From Desulfococcus multivorans (GTDB taxonomy: Bacteria > Desulfobacterota > Desulfobacteria > Desulfobacterales > Desulfococcaceae): 64,000 bases of DNA. The DNA is taken from NCBI RefSeq assembly GCF_001854245.1, contig NZ_CP015381.1, forward strand, positions 894,001 through 958,000. The letters are read 5' to 3'. Shown here piece by piece: positions 35,611-45,208 of this stretch; the first letter of the stretch is position 1; every line of letters starts with the position of its first letter. The position numbers and the translations under genes were made by a program. The notes under the pieces are model-generated. The model worked only from the letters and a program-made list of their open reading frames with translations, made no database searches and was not told where the DNA came from.

Positions 35611-38600
35611 TCAGTCCGGCGGCCCGGAAATCCTGAAGTCTTTCTTCAGCCGGGCCAGCATTCGTGCGGGGATCTTTGCCGCTGTCTCGGACGTCGTCAG
35701 ATGGGTGGGGGCGATGGCCTGACGGTGTCTCCGGTTGGCCGTACAGCGCCAGCAAGGCTTTCCTCCCCAAGTCCCGAACTCCACCGCGCCGTTGCACCGG
35801 GTGCAGCGCAGGGCATCCTGTGAGGGCCGTGGCGTGTGATCGATGGGACGGACATAGCAGCGTTTTTGGATGCATCGCCAGTAAAAGGGGCGATGCATGC
35901 CCACGGCGGCGACTATCTCTCCGCCGCAAATGGGGCATCGGGGGCGCGTGCCGTCGTCGAAAGCCTCTACAAGTTTTTCCAACCCCAGCTTCAGGATGGT
36001 GAAGGCGATGACGGCCCGGGCTTCGCACCGCCCCATCCCCCCGGGACAGCAGCAATTGGGGACCGGCGAGGCATCGGCACCCAACGGGTCTTGGGATCCA
36101 AACCACAGAACCCGGTCGTCAATCAAAACCAGTTTTTCGTGCATCCGCATCTGGTGAATCACGGTGACTCCCCAGGTTTCCAGGAGTCCCTCCATCGATC
36201 GATATTTCTTGACCTCGCTTTTTCGTCGTTTTTCAACCGGCCGGGTAATGACGTATACCCTGACGCCGTCAGCGACGGCCGTGAGCAGGGCGGATTCCAA
36301 TATGGAGATGGTGTTCGGATCCAGGTCGGGAGAATAGAAGACCGCCCGTTTCTCTGCGACGGCGATATCTTCCATGAGGCCTTCGATGAAGCCTTTCCGG
36401 AAGGTTTCGGGGCGGGTTGTTTCTCGCCCGAGGTCATTGTTTCCAGCAGCCGGAACCGGTTCCAGGATGTGATTGGGAGATTTCAGGATGGCCGCTCGCT
36501 TTTTAAGCGCGGGAATGATGCGGTTTCCGGTCACGCAGGCATGGGCCCGGCGCTCGAGGCAGCCGAAATCGCCAATGACGACGAGGCGGCATCGGGCGCG
36601 GGTGAGGCAGGTATACATGCGCCGCAGTATGACGGCATCGGCGCTGGGCCTGAATACCGGAGCGCCGGAATAGGGATCGTCCTCCACCAGATCCAGGACC
36701 ACTGCCGACGCACGAACCGCGGCAAGGCTTTCAGGGGTTCCGACGTGAATTTCGTTTTCCAGATGTTCGTGGCGGATCATCAGGTCCACGAGGGCGGCAT
36801 GGGAATCGTAAAGCGTGAGGATCAGAACCCGGGGGTTCCCATCCTCCCCGGGCAAGCCCCCATCCTCGTCAAGGAGAGCTTTGGCGGCGGAGACGGAACA
36901 GGCGGCCGACAGGAAATTTATCCTGTCCGCGGGATCGCGGCCGGCCACCCGGGTGATCCAGGCGTTGCAAGGTCCGGTGTCGATCATGCGGATGGGGGCG
37001 AGGATATCCCCCTGGATGCCTTCGACATCGGATCGACCGGTATTGGCGAGGATGTCTCCGGGTTCAAGCAAGAACTCGGGATCGGGTGGCGACGGCGTCC
37101 ATTGCGAGCACATCTCCGCGGTCAGTCCACTGATGAGGGGATGTGTACGGTACTGACGGCGGAGTGTGACCCGGTAAGATCGGTCTTTCTCCTTCCAGAT
37201 GGCGCTTGCGCTCTCGAAGACGTTTCGCCCCATCCATTTACGAGCCGATTCGCCGTCGGACAAGACAGGCGGCGACATCTGATTCGGATCTCCCATAACG
37301 ACGACGCGGGCCGACGCCAGGCCTGCCGTGATCCACACCGCCGGCAACGGCGTCATGGCAGCTTCGTCAATGATCACCGTATCAAATTGCCGGGCCTGGA
37401 CGGCGTCATGCCGTGAGGCGGTGGAAAGGGTCGTTACGACGACGGCCGCACCGGCTATGATCCGCTCTTCCAGGTTATTGACGTCCGGATCGTCTTCCGG
37501 TGCATCCATTTCACCGGAAAGTTTCTTCAGCGCCTTCCGGTAGGACGCGGTGGCGTCCTCCAGCCGCATCAGTTCACGACGAAGGGTGTCGATATTCAGC
37601 CCACTGGTTTTGGATTGGGCACCGGCATAGGCTGTCTTGATCGCTTTGAGAACCGTCTCGGGAGGCCCCCCCGAGAGGTGGGTCAAACCCCACCCGTTCA
37701 GAATTTTCAGTCTCGCGCTCAGGAGCCCCGCCATATCGATGCGGCTGTCGTGATAGGCCTTGTTGAGTCTTTTTGTTTCTCGGCTCAACGGTTCATAGCC
37801 TGCCTTGAGGATAAGTTTCTTTTTATGGATGCCCTGTCGACCGGCGGGATGTGTTCGTTTAAACTGCGCCGCCAGCGACTCGAGGTGTGTCTGTTGGTCT
37901 TCGAGGGTCTTCCGTATTGTCTCTTTGGCCCCTATCGTCTCACGCAATCCGGCTGTTTCGGCTTCAAGGTCGTCGACAACCGTTTTTTGCTGTTCCGGGG
38001 GGGGCAACTGGCGCAGCTGACGCGCCAACCATCCGGCGGAAGATGTCTTGGCATAGATACTTCGGGCTTCGACAAGACGGGCGACCGCAGCCTCGAGCAG
38101 GACGATCAGATCCGAAACCTCGCCCTTCAGAGATGTGATCCGTTCGGTGAGTCGGACCCGTTTCGTTTCAATCGCCTCGATCCTTCCGGCCTCCTCTTCG
38201 GCGTCGCACCAGAAAGCTATCCGCCCGGAGATCACTTTTAAAGCGCGGCGCCGTTTTTCAAGCACTCGCTTTTTTTTCTGAAGATCCAAAAACTTGAGGT
38301 CCATCTCCTCGAGCTCTTTTTTCCCCTGTGGAAGCCAGGTCAGGATATCGATCATCCGGGATATCTCAATAGATCGCGTCTCTGCCGTCCGAAGCTTTTC
38401 TTTGATTCGTGCCGTCTGTTTCAAAGGGGCTTCCGCTTGCATGGCGGCCAGCCGCTCCGGGAGAAGGTGATCGTGTTCCGCGAAGTCCGACCTTACCGGA
38501 TCCCCGACCCGAATCACGCGCCCGTCGCTCCCTTCAACCGCCGAAAACCGGCGGGAGATTTCCAGAACGATTCGGTCCGCTGACCGGCCGCTGCCGGAGG

Positions 38601-39243
38601 CGACAAGGACCGAGCGATTTTTTTCGGTGAGGCGGCGGGCGATTTCAGCGATTGTCCGGGTTTTTCCCGTGCCCGGCGGGGCGAGGATGAAGGCTGCATC
38701 GTGGCCCAGGGCCGCGGCCACAGCCCGGGCTTGATGCGGGTCGAGATCCTTTGTCGGCACGATCTCCGCAGGGGATTCCGATGCAGGGAATTCCGAGACG
38801 GCAAGCATCCCGCAGGCGCGCTGCCCCATCGGATTCGGTCGATCCCTGAATCCTTCGAGTCTTTCGATCCATCGCCCGAGCATCCGGGTCGGATTGTAGT
38901 GTACACGGGCCTTTTTGATGCGTTTGCCCACATGGTCGGGAAGGCTTGCGGTCAATGTCAGGCCTCTTGCAGAAAGCAGCGTGACGTTCAAAGGCGGTCG
39001 GCCGGGGATGTCTATGATCGCCGGTGCATCCCATAAAAGGCTCAAGGGCCTCTCCATGGCAAAGCTGTAGTGGCAGCGATTCCCGATGCGGATGATGAAT
39101 CGGCCGTTTTTCAGTTGAAAGGCGTCCGCGAATCCATTGCTGCGAATGGCGGCCGTCTCTTCAAGGAGAGCCGTCTTGAACTCGGACAGAATGTCATCCG
39201 GCGGCAGATCGCTTCTGGTGTTCGGCTCCGGTGTCGGTTCCAA
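35611..39243 (-). CDS. SF1 helicase with C-terminal phospholipase D domain, Mokosh type II (MkoC)-like
   Basis: 1210 residues. Walker A lies in A-P-P-G-T-G-K-T (GTGKT at 191-195). A long coiled-coil stretch (about 290-620) splits the motor, then V-I-I-D-E-A-A (Walker B), G-D-P-N-Q-M-S-P-P and R-R-Q-Y-R-T-H-P follow, the Upf1/COG1112 type. The C-terminus carries one phospholipase D motif starting at H1035 (H-x-K-x4-D-x6-G-S) and two Cys4 zinc-finger-like units (C-P-I-C; C-T-R-C...C-W-R-C). A single protein with COG1112 helicase and PLD nuclease domains is the described architecture of the type II Mokosh anti-phage system. The start is TTG at 39243 with GAGG upstream; no ATG fits better. Confidence 0.82.
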   Translation of the reverse strand: MEPTPEPNTRSDLPPDDILSEFKTALLEETAAIRSNGFADAFQLKNGRFIIRIGNRCHYSFAMERPLSLLWDAPAIIDIPGRPPLNVTLLSARGLTLTASLPDHVGKRIKKARVHYNPTRMLGRWIERLEGFRDRPNPMGQRACGMLAVSEFPASESPAEIVPTKDLDPHQARAVAAALGHDAAFILAPPGTGKTRTIAEIARRLTEKNRSVLVASGSGRSADRIVLEISRRFSAVEGSDGRVIRVGDPVRSDFAEHDHLLPERLAAMQAEAPLKQTARIKEKLRTAETRSIEISRMIDILTWLPQGKKELEEMDLKFLDLQKKKRVLEKRRRALKVISGRIAFWCDAEEEAGRIEAIETKRVRLTERITSLKGEVSDLIVLLEAAVARLVEARSIYAKTSSAGWLARQLRQLPPPEQQKTVVDDLEAETAGLRETIGAKETIRKTLEDQQTHLESLAAQFKRTHPAGRQGIHKKKLILKAGYEPLSRETKRLNKAYHDSRIDMAGLLSARLKILNGWGLTHLSGGPPETVLKAIKTAYAGAQSKTSGLNIDTLRRELMRLEDATASYRKALKKLSGEMDAPEDDPDVNNLEERIIAGAAVVVTTLSTASRHDAVQARQFDTVIIDEAAMTPLPAVWITAGLASARVVVMGDPNQMSPPVLSDGESARKWMGRNVFESASAIWKEKDRSYRVTLRRQYRTHPLISGLTAEMCSQWTPSPPDPEFLLEPGDILANTGRSDVEGIQGDILAPIRMIDTGPCNAWITRVAGRDPADRINFLSAACSVSAAKALLDEDGGLPGEDGNPRVLILTLYDSHAALVDLMIRHEHLENEIHVGTPESLAAVRASAVVLDLVEDDPYSGAPVFRPSADAVILRRMYTCLTRARCRLVVIGDFGCLERRAHACVTGNRIIPALKKRAAILKSPNHILEPVPAAGNNDLGRETTRPETFRKGFIEGLMEDIAVAEKRAVFYSPDLDPNTISILESALLTAVADGVRVYVITRPVEKRRKSEVKKYRSMEGLLETWGVTVIHQMRMHEKLVLIDDRVLWFGSQDPLGADASPVPNCCCPGGMGRCEARAVIAFTILKLGLEKLVEAFDDGTRPRCPICGGEIVAAVGMHRPFYWRCIQKRCYVRPIDHTPRPSQDALRCTRCNGAVEFGTWGGKPCWRCTANRRHRQAIAPTHLTTSETAAKIPARMLARLKKDFRISGPPD

Positions 39244-39734
39244 AATCAGGTGCCTCGTCTATTCTCTCATCGAAATCTTATGCGTTTCGGGCGGCTTCGA
39301 GAGCCCGGAACGGAACGCCGGACCCATGATCATTGTATCTACCTGAAAGGACTGCCTTTAAAATATATCGAAAAGATTATAAACGCAATCCATAAATGAT
39401 GCGCCATCATATGAATCTATAGGATGGTTTTCAAGGGAATTTTACGGTGACGGCAAAAACCGCATTCGGGACGCTGATGATGGACCACGCGATACCGCCT
39501 GAACGACAAAATCTCCGGAAACCTTTTGGGCGGCTTGCAGACAATACCATGGATTCGAGTGTCCTATGATGATATTGTCTTTTTGTGATTTAATCCAGGG
39601 ATCGACGGGTTTCACGATGCTCGTTTTTCAGCTTTTGGCAGACTTGATGAAAGGCCGCCGTTCAAGAACCGTTAACGCATTTTCGATCGATTCACCATTC
39701 GTTTTACTGTGCGCAATTTCAAAAGGAGATTTAA
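39244..39734. other. Intergenic region before alanine dehydrogenase
   Basis: 491 bases between two divergent genes. Nothing beyond short AT-rich stretches near 39350-39420 and 39560-39600 was seen; promoters for both genes must lie here but could not be pinned down. Confidence 0.4.
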
Positions 39735-40847
39735 ATGATCGTAGGCATCCTGAAAGAGATCAAAGCCGAAGAGAACCGGGTGGCCATGACGCCGGCCGGG
39801 GTTGAGGTCATGAATCACCACGGTCATACCCTGCTCGTCGAAAAGAACGCCGGTATGGGAAGCGGCTTTGACAATGCCGCCTATGACGACGCCGGAGCCG
39901 AAATCGTTGCGACTCCCGGGGATATTTTTGAGCGTGCCGACATGGTCATGCACGTCAAGGAGCCGCTGCCCGTCGAATACGATCTCATCCGGGAAAATCA
40001 GATTCTTTTTACCTATCTTCACCTGGCGGCCGCCGAAGCACTGACCCGCGCTCTCATCAAAAGCAAAGCCGTCTGCATAGCCTATGAAACCATCCAGAAG
40101 ACCGACGGTTCCCTGCCGCTGCTTACCCCTATGAGTGAGGTGGCGGGGCGGATGGCTATTCAGCAGGGCGCCAAGTACCTCGAGATTGCCCAGGGGGGGC
40201 ATGGGATGCTTCTGGGAGGTGTCCCCGGCGTCGATCCGGGAATCGTGCTCATTATCGGGGGCGGTACTGTCGGCATCAATGCGGCCAAAATGGCCTGCGG
40301 TCTCGGCGCCAAGGTCTATCTCCTCGACAACAATCTCGAGCGTCTCCGCTATCTGAGCGACGTGATGCCGGCCAACTGTTTCCTCCTCTACTCCAGTCCC
40401 GCCGCAATCCGGGATCTCGTTACGCGAGCGGACGTTGTGGTGGGGGCGGTACTGATTCCCGGGGCAAAGACGCCGAAACTGATTACACGAGAGATGCTGA
40501 AGACCATGAAACCCGGTTCCGTGATCGTGGACGTTGCCGTCGATCAGGGGGGATGCTGCGAAACTTCCCGGGCTACGACCCATTCCAACCCGACATACAA
40601 GGTTGACGGCATCGTCCACTACTGCGTGGCCAACATGCCCGGCGCGGTTCCCAAGACCTCGACCCTGGCGCTCACCAACGCCACCTTGCCCTACGCCGTC
40701 GAGATTGCGGGCAAGGGATGGCAGGCCGCCATGCGGAGCAATCCTGAAATCAGGCGGGGCGCCAACGTCGTGAATGGAAAGGTTACCTGCAACGGCGTAG
40801 CCGAGGCATTTACCATGGACCTGACACCTATTGATAGTTTTCTTTAA
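39735..40847 (+). CDS. ald: Alanine dehydrogenase
   Basis: 370 residues, the usual length. It begins M-I-V-G-I-L-K-E-I-K-A-E-E-N-R-V-A, and carries the NAD-binding glycine motif I-I-G-G-G-T-V-G-I-N-A-A and the substrate region K-E-P. It interconverts L-alanine with pyruvate and ammonia using NAD. AAAAGGAG is placed ideally before the ATG. The Lrp/AsnC regulator at 42710 is near and is a possible controller, as Lrp-type proteins often regulate ald; this is inference. Confidence 0.95.
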   Translation: MIVGILKEIKAEENRVAMTPAGVEVMNHHGHTLLVEKNAGMGSGFDNAAYDDAGAEIVATPGDIFERADMVMHVKEPLPVEYDLIRENQILFTYLHLAAAEALTRALIKSKAVCIAYETIQKTDGSLPLLTPMSEVAGRMAIQQGAKYLEIAQGGHGMLLGGVPGVDPGIVLIIGGGTVGINAAKMACGLGAKVYLLDNNLERLRYLSDVMPANCFLLYSSPAAIRDLVTRADVVVGAVLIPGAKTPKLITREMLKTMKPGSVIVDVAVDQGGCCETSRATTHSNPTYKVDGIVHYCVANMPGAVPKTSTLALTNATLPYAVEIAGKGWQAAMRSNPEIRRGANVVNGKVTCNGVAEAFTMDLTPIDSFL

Positions 40848-40911
40848 ATTCCTCAACTTTCGACTTTCATGATGGTGACCGGCCCATGAAAGTCGAAAGT
40901 TGCATAAATTC
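40845..40911. mobile_element. Dyad element copy 4 with flanking 7-bp repeat
   Basis: Perfect 17-bp arms at 40854-40870 and 40886-40902 (CAACTTTCGACTTTCAT and complement), 15-base core GATGGTGACCGGCCC. TAAATTC occurs on both sides (40845-40851, overlapping the ald stop, and 40905-40911), possibly a target-site duplication. It lies between the convergent ald and lipA genes and could also serve as a terminator. Confidence 0.7.
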
Positions 40912-40942
40912 AATGTGCTTTCTGTTTCAAGAGGCGCACCGT

Positions 40943-41824
40943 TCAGGCACCCGACGCCTGGTAAAGGTCCTTGGCATGGTAGGAACTTCGAACAAAGGGG
41001 CCGCTTGCCGCATCGATGAAGCCCATGGCCAGGGCGGCCTCTCGCCAGGCATCGAATTCTTCGGGCCGGACAAACCGCTCGACCGCGAGGTGGCGGCGCG
41101 ACGGTTGGAGGTATTGGCCGATGGTCAGGAATTTGCAGTCGACGCGCCTGAGGTCGGCGAGCGTCTCCCGAACCTCCGCGTCGGACTCTCCCAGCCCGAG
41201 CATGATGCCTGATTTGGTGAGAATGCTCGGCGCCATTGATGACGCCCGCTCCAGGAGCCTGAGGGATCGCTCGTAAACGGCCTGGGGTCGGACCCGCTCG
41301 TAGAGGCGCGGCACGGTTTCGATGTTGTGATTCAGGACATGAGGTTCGGCGTCCAAAACGGTTTTCAAGGCATCCCGATCTCCCTGGAAATCCGGGATAA
41401 GGATTTCTATCCGGGTGTCGGGCAGCCGGCGGCGGATTTGGGCGATCGTTTCGGCGAAGATGCCCGCGCCGCCGTCCGGAAGGTCATCCCGGGTCACGGA
41501 CGTCACCACCACATATTGGAGTCCCATCCTCATAGCGGCTTCGGCCACCCGCCGGGGCTCTTCCGGATCAGGTGCGGTCTGGGGACCGTAGGCCACGTTG
41601 CAGAACCGGCAATCGCGGGTGCATCGGGAGCCCATGATCAGAAAGGTGGCCGTTCGTTGCGAAAAGCATTCGAACCGGTTGGGACATTTGGCTTCCTCGC
41701 AGACCGTATGCAGGCGGCCCTGGGAGATGATCGTGCGGACCTGTTCGTACTCGGGGGCGCTGGGAAGCCGTCGAGAAAGCCACCGGGGTTTTCGTTTGAT
41801 TTGGGAAGCGTGTTCGCATGCCAT
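40943..41824 (-). CDS. lipA: Lipoyl synthase
   Basis: 293 residues. Both clusters are present: the auxiliary C-E-E-A-K-C-P-N-R-F-E-C and the radical SAM C-T-R-D-C-R-F-C. The enzyme inserts two sulfur atoms into protein-bound octanoate to form lipoate. The ATG at 41824 lies 2 bases after the lipB stop, with GAAAGG inside the end of lipB; a longer frame to 41899 would overlap lipB and is rejected. The product serves the glycine cleavage and 2-oxoacid dehydrogenase complexes. Confidence 0.95.
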   Translation of the reverse strand: MACEHASQIKRKPRWLSRRLPSAPEYEQVRTIISQGRLHTVCEEAKCPNRFECFSQRTATFLIMGSRCTRDCRFCNVAYGPQTAPDPEEPRRVAEAAMRMGLQYVVVTSVTRDDLPDGGAGIFAETIAQIRRRLPDTRIEILIPDFQGDRDALKTVLDAEPHVLNHNIETVPRLYERVRPQAVYERSLRLLERASSMAPSILTKSGIMLGLGESDAEVRETLADLRRVDCKFLTIGQYLQPSRRHLAVERFVRPEEFDAWREAALAMGFIDAASGPFVRSSYHAKDLYQASGA

Positions 41825-41826
41825 GG

Positions 41827-42543
41827 TTAAAACCTTTCTTTGGGTGTTGTTCGGGGGCGTATCCGGTTTCTGAGGCTTGTCATGTCCGCATCCGTGCACA
41901 TGATGTTGAGAACCGATAGAAGGTGGTGCTTCAATGCGTGTCGAACCCGATCCATGGGAATCTCCCGTTTCAGTTCCTTTTCGAGGGACGTCATGCGGAT
42001 TCCGTGGAGTCCGCAGGGGTTGATCCAGTCAAAGGGCGCAAGGTCGGTGCCGATGTTCATGGCCAGACCGTGGAAGCAGATCCCGTGGGTGACGCTGACG
42101 CCGATGCTGCCCAGTTTCCGACCGTCGACCCAGACCCCCCGATTTTTGGGATGACCGACAGCCTCCACTCCCCAATCCGCGGCGGTGCGAATCATGGCGA
42201 GTTCGAGGCGCCCGACGTAATCCCGGATACCCAGGCGGGCGGCGTTGAGGTTCAGTATGGGGTAGACCACCAACTGGCCCGGGCCGTGATAGGTGATGTT
42301 CCCGCCTCTCTCGATCTGGACCATGTCGACCTTCATCCGGTGCAGAAAATCTTCGGAAACGACCAGGTTTTCCCGACCGCCGTTGCGGCCCAGGGTGAAA
42401 ACCGGCGGGTGTTCCAGGGAGAGGATCACATCCGCGTCCAGACGGTTTTCCTTCCGGGCCGCCGTGATTTCCCGCTGAAGCCCCAGAGCCTCACGATAAT
42501 CCGTGAGCGGCAGATCTATACAAAGGCAGGCGCTCGGTTTCAT
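41827..42543 (-). CDS. lipB: Lipoyl(octanoyl) transferase
   Basis: 238 residues. Conserved R-G-G-x-I-T-Y-H-G-P-G-Q-L-V-V-Y-P, the catalytic Lys in G-R-K-L-G-S-I-G-V, and the catalytic Cys in C-G-L-H-G-I-R-M-T-S are all seen. It moves octanoate from acyl carrier protein to lipoyl domains; LipA then adds sulfur. GGAAAGGA precedes the ATG at 42543. It is the first gene of the lipB-lipA operon. Confidence 0.95.
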   Translation of the reverse strand: MKPSACLCIDLPLTDYREALGLQREITAARKENRLDADVILSLEHPPVFTLGRNGGRENLVVSEDFLHRMKVDMVQIERGGNITYHGPGQLVVYPILNLNAARLGIRDYVGRLELAMIRTAADWGVEAVGHPKNRGVWVDGRKLGSIGVSVTHGICFHGLAMNIGTDLAPFDWINPCGLHGIRMTSLEKELKREIPMDRVRHALKHHLLSVLNIMCTDADMTSLRNRIRPRTTPKERF

Positions 42544-42709
42544 TGCATCCTTTCCATGAACGGCCGTGAAGGCGTCCGTGTGTCGTCCAGGGCCCTGAGG
42601 TACGGGTGCCGCTCCTGAAACCACGGCGGTCGGTTCCGGCCAGGTACTCTTGTTTACGGTTTTTCGAGGTCACGATTCATCGACGCCGAGACGGGCCTCA
42701 GGGAGCGGA

Positions 42710-43153
42710 TCAGAGAATGTAAGGTACCTTGAGGTTGAAGTTTTTATAGATGACGAAGGTTTCCATGGACTGAACCCCTTCTATCCTGGAGACCTCTTCC
42801 GTATAGAATTCCTCCAGGCTGTAATCGTCGTTGAACAACACCGTGACCATCAGATCGTAGCGACCCGTCACCACCGCCACCGAAACGATCCCCCGCAACT
42901 TGCTGAACATCTCCGCTTTTTTGAACATGTCCGCAGTGCCCAGTTTGACGCCGATAATCACCGTATGATGTCTGGGAATCGATTCAGGGTTCACCACGCC
43001 CGATATTTCAAGGATACCGCCTTCCATCAATTTCTTTACGCGGGATCTGACCGTGTTTTCCGTGAGGCCTAGATTGTCGGCAATGTTTTTGAAGGATCTT
43101 CGACCGTCACGAAGATGCTTGATGATTGCCATGTTGATCTCGTCAATTTTCAT
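42710..43153 (-). CDS. Lrp/AsnC family transcriptional regulator
   Basis: 147 residues: an N-terminal helix-turn-helix (I-A-D-N-L-G-L-T-E-N-T-V-R-S-R-V-K-K-L) and a C-terminal RAM ligand-binding domain (G-R-Y-D-L-M-V-T-V-L). Such proteins sense amino acids as octamers. It is transcribed toward lipB from a promoter region at 43203-43231 and is about 2 kb from ald, a plausible target. Confidence 0.9.
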   Translation of the reverse strand: MKIDEINMAIIKHLRDGRRSFKNIADNLGLTENTVRSRVKKLMEGGILEISGVVNPESIPRHHTVIIGVKLGTADMFKKAEMFSKLRGIVSVAVVTGRYDLMVTVLFNDDYSLEEFYTEEVSRIEGVQSMETFVIYKNFNLKVPYIL

Positions 43154-43202
43154 GATGTTTCGGATTTTCGTTTATGCGTGTCCATATGATTTGACATGAT
43201 TT

Positions 43203-43231
43203 TTCTTAAGGTTGATTTATGTTAAAGTCAA
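43203..43231 (-). promoter_or_regulatory. Candidate promoter of the Lrp-type gene
   Basis: On the minus strand TTGACT (43226-43231) and TAAGAA (43203-43208), spacing 17, about 50 bases before the start codon, in strongly AT-rich DNA. Confidence 0.5.
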
Positions 43232-43637
43232 TATTTTTCTCTGATTTTCATTAAAACATTAAAATCGAGACCAATATTGAAGGGAAAAACTAAAAACGCA
43301 TGAATAATTCCGGGTGCCTGGCGACGGTCGACAAGATCCGCCATCCCGACGGGGTTGAATGGAATATTTCCAGATTCAAGCGGGTGACGGGCCGGGACAT
43401 CGACCGGATCACACGGTACGGGGGAGAGGCGTCATTGGGGTGCTACCCGAAACAGGGTCTGATGGGGCATGGGCTGTCGGAGAAAATGGTGGAAGGCGTT
43501 GGCGGACGGCAGTCTTTATCCGACCAAACGAAACGGTCGAAACAGAAAGCCCGATCGATGTGACTGCGGCGGCCGGCACGCACGGCGAAACCGGCCCCAT
43601 ATGGACGGATCGGGCGAGGGAACTCCGCCGAGATATA
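43232..43637. other. Intergenic region between lrp-type gene and HU gene
   Basis: AT-rich to about 43300. A plus-strand reading frame from 43300 to 43563 (87 codons) has reasonable base composition but only a weak, distant ribosome site and no recognisable family, so it is not called a gene. Confidence 0.35.
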
Positions 43638-43910
43638 TCAGATGGACTCTTTCAGCTTCTTTCCGGGAGAGAATTTGACGACATTGCAGGCCTTGATCTT
43701 GATCTCCTCGCCGGTCTGAGGGTTTCGCCCCTTTCTGGCTTTGCGGCGGACCTTCGAAAAAGAACCAAAGCCCACGAGGGTGACTTTGCCGTCTTTTTTC
43801 TTGAGAGCCTGGGTGATACCTTCGGTGATGGAATCGATGGCTTTCGCCGCGATGGTTTTGGAGATGCCGACATCCTCTGCTACTTTGTCGATTAAATCTG
43901 CTTTTTTCAT
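43638..43910 (-). CDS. HU-family DNA-binding protein
   Basis: 90 residues, the typical HU length, with the signature G-F-G-S-F and the DNA-binding arm region G-R-N-P-Q-T-G-E-E-I-K-I. It bends and compacts DNA as a dimer. AGGAGAGG lies before the ATG at 43910; a longer frame to 44144 is not supported. HU and IHF subunits are hard to tell apart, but this reads as HU. Confidence 0.93.
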   Translation of the reverse strand: MKKADLIDKVAEDVGISKTIAAKAIDSITEGITQALKKKDGKVTLVGFGSFSKVRRKARKGRNPQTGEEIKIKACNVVKFSPGKKLKESI

Positions 43911-44370
43911 CCGTTTTCCTCTCCTTTGTCTGTTGGGGTTTTGCTCCCTGATCATGGGTTCCGGAGCAGGCCGCGGCATCATCTTGTGATGCATACGCTC
44001 AACAACCCGCCGAGGATCCTTCACGTGATGATCAATGCAGAAATATATCTGCGTTGTCAACATAAAACGGCTGTTTTTCAGTGGGTTCGCGGAGGGATGA
44101 AGGTCGATCCGCCTGTTCCGGTATCCGGTTGTGGGTATCGACAAGACGGGGATGGGATTTAAAACCCATTGACGCAGGGTTAGATCTTACTGTAAATTCA
44201 AATGATATTTTACGGAGCCGACTGGGTTCCGAGACCGGTGGTTTTGGCAGAGGAATGCGATGGGGACGTATTCGTTAAACTTGTACGGCTCCGGCACGGC
44301 CTGGGATTGACGCCTGCGGATGCCAACCCGGGACGCACTGAACGGTAGGTCGAACGCGGGAGGAGATGGT
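43911..44370. other. Intergenic region between HU gene and flavodoxin
   Basis: 460 bases of divergent spacing without a supported gene. AT-rich patches around 44030-44070 and 44170-44215 may hold promoters. Confidence 0.35.
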
Positions 44371-44811
44371 ATGTCCAAGGTACTGATTGTTTATGCCACA
44401 AGAATGGGAGAAACGGAAAGGATCGCTCAACTGATTGGGGAAGGGGTCCGAATATCCGGAGTGGAGGCCGTCGTTATGGATGCCGGGAAGATCAAGAATG
44501 AAGGGGATCTTCAAGGATACGACGCGCTTGTTTTCGGCTCTTCCACCTATCACGGCGAGATGCTCAATAAGATGAAGACCCTCCTTTTTCTGGCGGAGAA
44601 GGCTGGTTTGGAGGGTAAGGTGGGGGGCGCTTTCGGTGCTTTCGGTTGGAGCGGCGAAGCGCCCGGGCGAATCTACAACACCATGGCCAACGTTTTTAAA
44701 ATGGCGATGGTGGGTGATCCTCTCATGCTGAAAAACGCTTCCCTGGGCGGCGGCATCCAGATGGCCCAGGAATACGGCAAATCCATCGCCGGGAAACTTA
44801 AGGAGCGATAA
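44371..44811 (+). CDS. Flavodoxin
   Basis: 146 residues, short-chain flavodoxin length. The FMN phosphate loop reads Y-A-T-R-M-G-E-T-E-R-I-A rather than the usual S/T-x-T-G-x-T, so loop contacts differ somewhat. S-S-T-Y-H-G-E and F-G-A-F-G-W-S-G-E correspond to the flavin-stacking loops. It is a low-potential one-electron carrier that can replace ferredoxin under iron shortage. GGGAGGAGA precedes the ATG at 44371. A terminator-like hairpin follows. Confidence 0.87.
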   Translation: MSKVLIVYATRMGETERIAQLIGEGVRISGVEAVVMDAGKIKNEGDLQGYDALVFGSSTYHGEMLNKMKTLLFLAEKAGLEGKVGGAFGAFGWSGEAPGRIYNTMANVFKMAMVGDPLMLKNASLGGGIQMAQEYGKSIAGKLKER

Positions 44812-44863
44812 TTCGCAATCATACCCCCTTTATTTTTCCTCATCCTCGCTCAATAGGACGATC

Positions 44864-44890
44864 GAAACGCCGCGAATCGCGGCGTTTCTT
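44864..44890. terminator. Hairpin between flavodoxin and dodecin genes
   Basis: Perfect 11-bp stem GAAACGCCGCG (44864-44874) and complement (44878-44888), 3-base loop, with short T/A-rich flanks on both sides; it could stop both convergent genes. Confidence 0.65.
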
Positions 44891-44919
44891 GGATGGCCGA
44901 CGTCGCGGCCGAGGGATCA

Positions 44920-45132
44920 CTATCCGACGTATTTGAAGGAAAGATTTACCCGGGCGCGGTAGGCCGTTACTTTACCGTCTTCCACCTTCATGTCGAGTTT
45001 GGTGATTTCCGCGACCCTGAGATCCTTGAGGGTTTTCGATGCAGTCTGCACCGCGTTTTTCGCGGCTTCCTCCCAGGAGTTGGGACTCGTTCCGACCAGT
45101 TCGATGACTTTGTAGACACTTTCGCTCATCAT
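44920..45132 (-). CDS. Dodecin-family flavin-binding protein
   Basis: 70 residues matching dodecin: Y-K-V-I-E-L-V-G-T-S-P-N-S-W-E-E-A-A, with the conserved Trp that stacks on the flavin, and a C-terminal beta hairpin (Y-R-A-R-V-N-L-S-F-K-Y). Dodecins form 12-mers that store or buffer flavins. AAGGAGG precedes the tandem ATGATG. Its location facing a flavodoxin gene suggests shared flavin handling. Confidence 0.93.
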   Translation of the reverse strand: MMSESVYKVIELVGTSPNSWEEAAKNAVQTASKTLKDLRVAEITKLDMKVEDGKVTAYRARVNLSFKYVG

Positions 45133-45208
45133 TGCCTCCTTTTCCGGTTGATCAGGGGTTGAGTAAAACGTCCTACAGTTCCGGCGGATACGTTATGAGA
45201 TGTGCCGA

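Noticed and set aside
43300-43563. 87-codon plus-strand frame
   Set aside because: Reasonable composition, but no good ribosome site, no family and a competing frame over the same bases; not enough to call.
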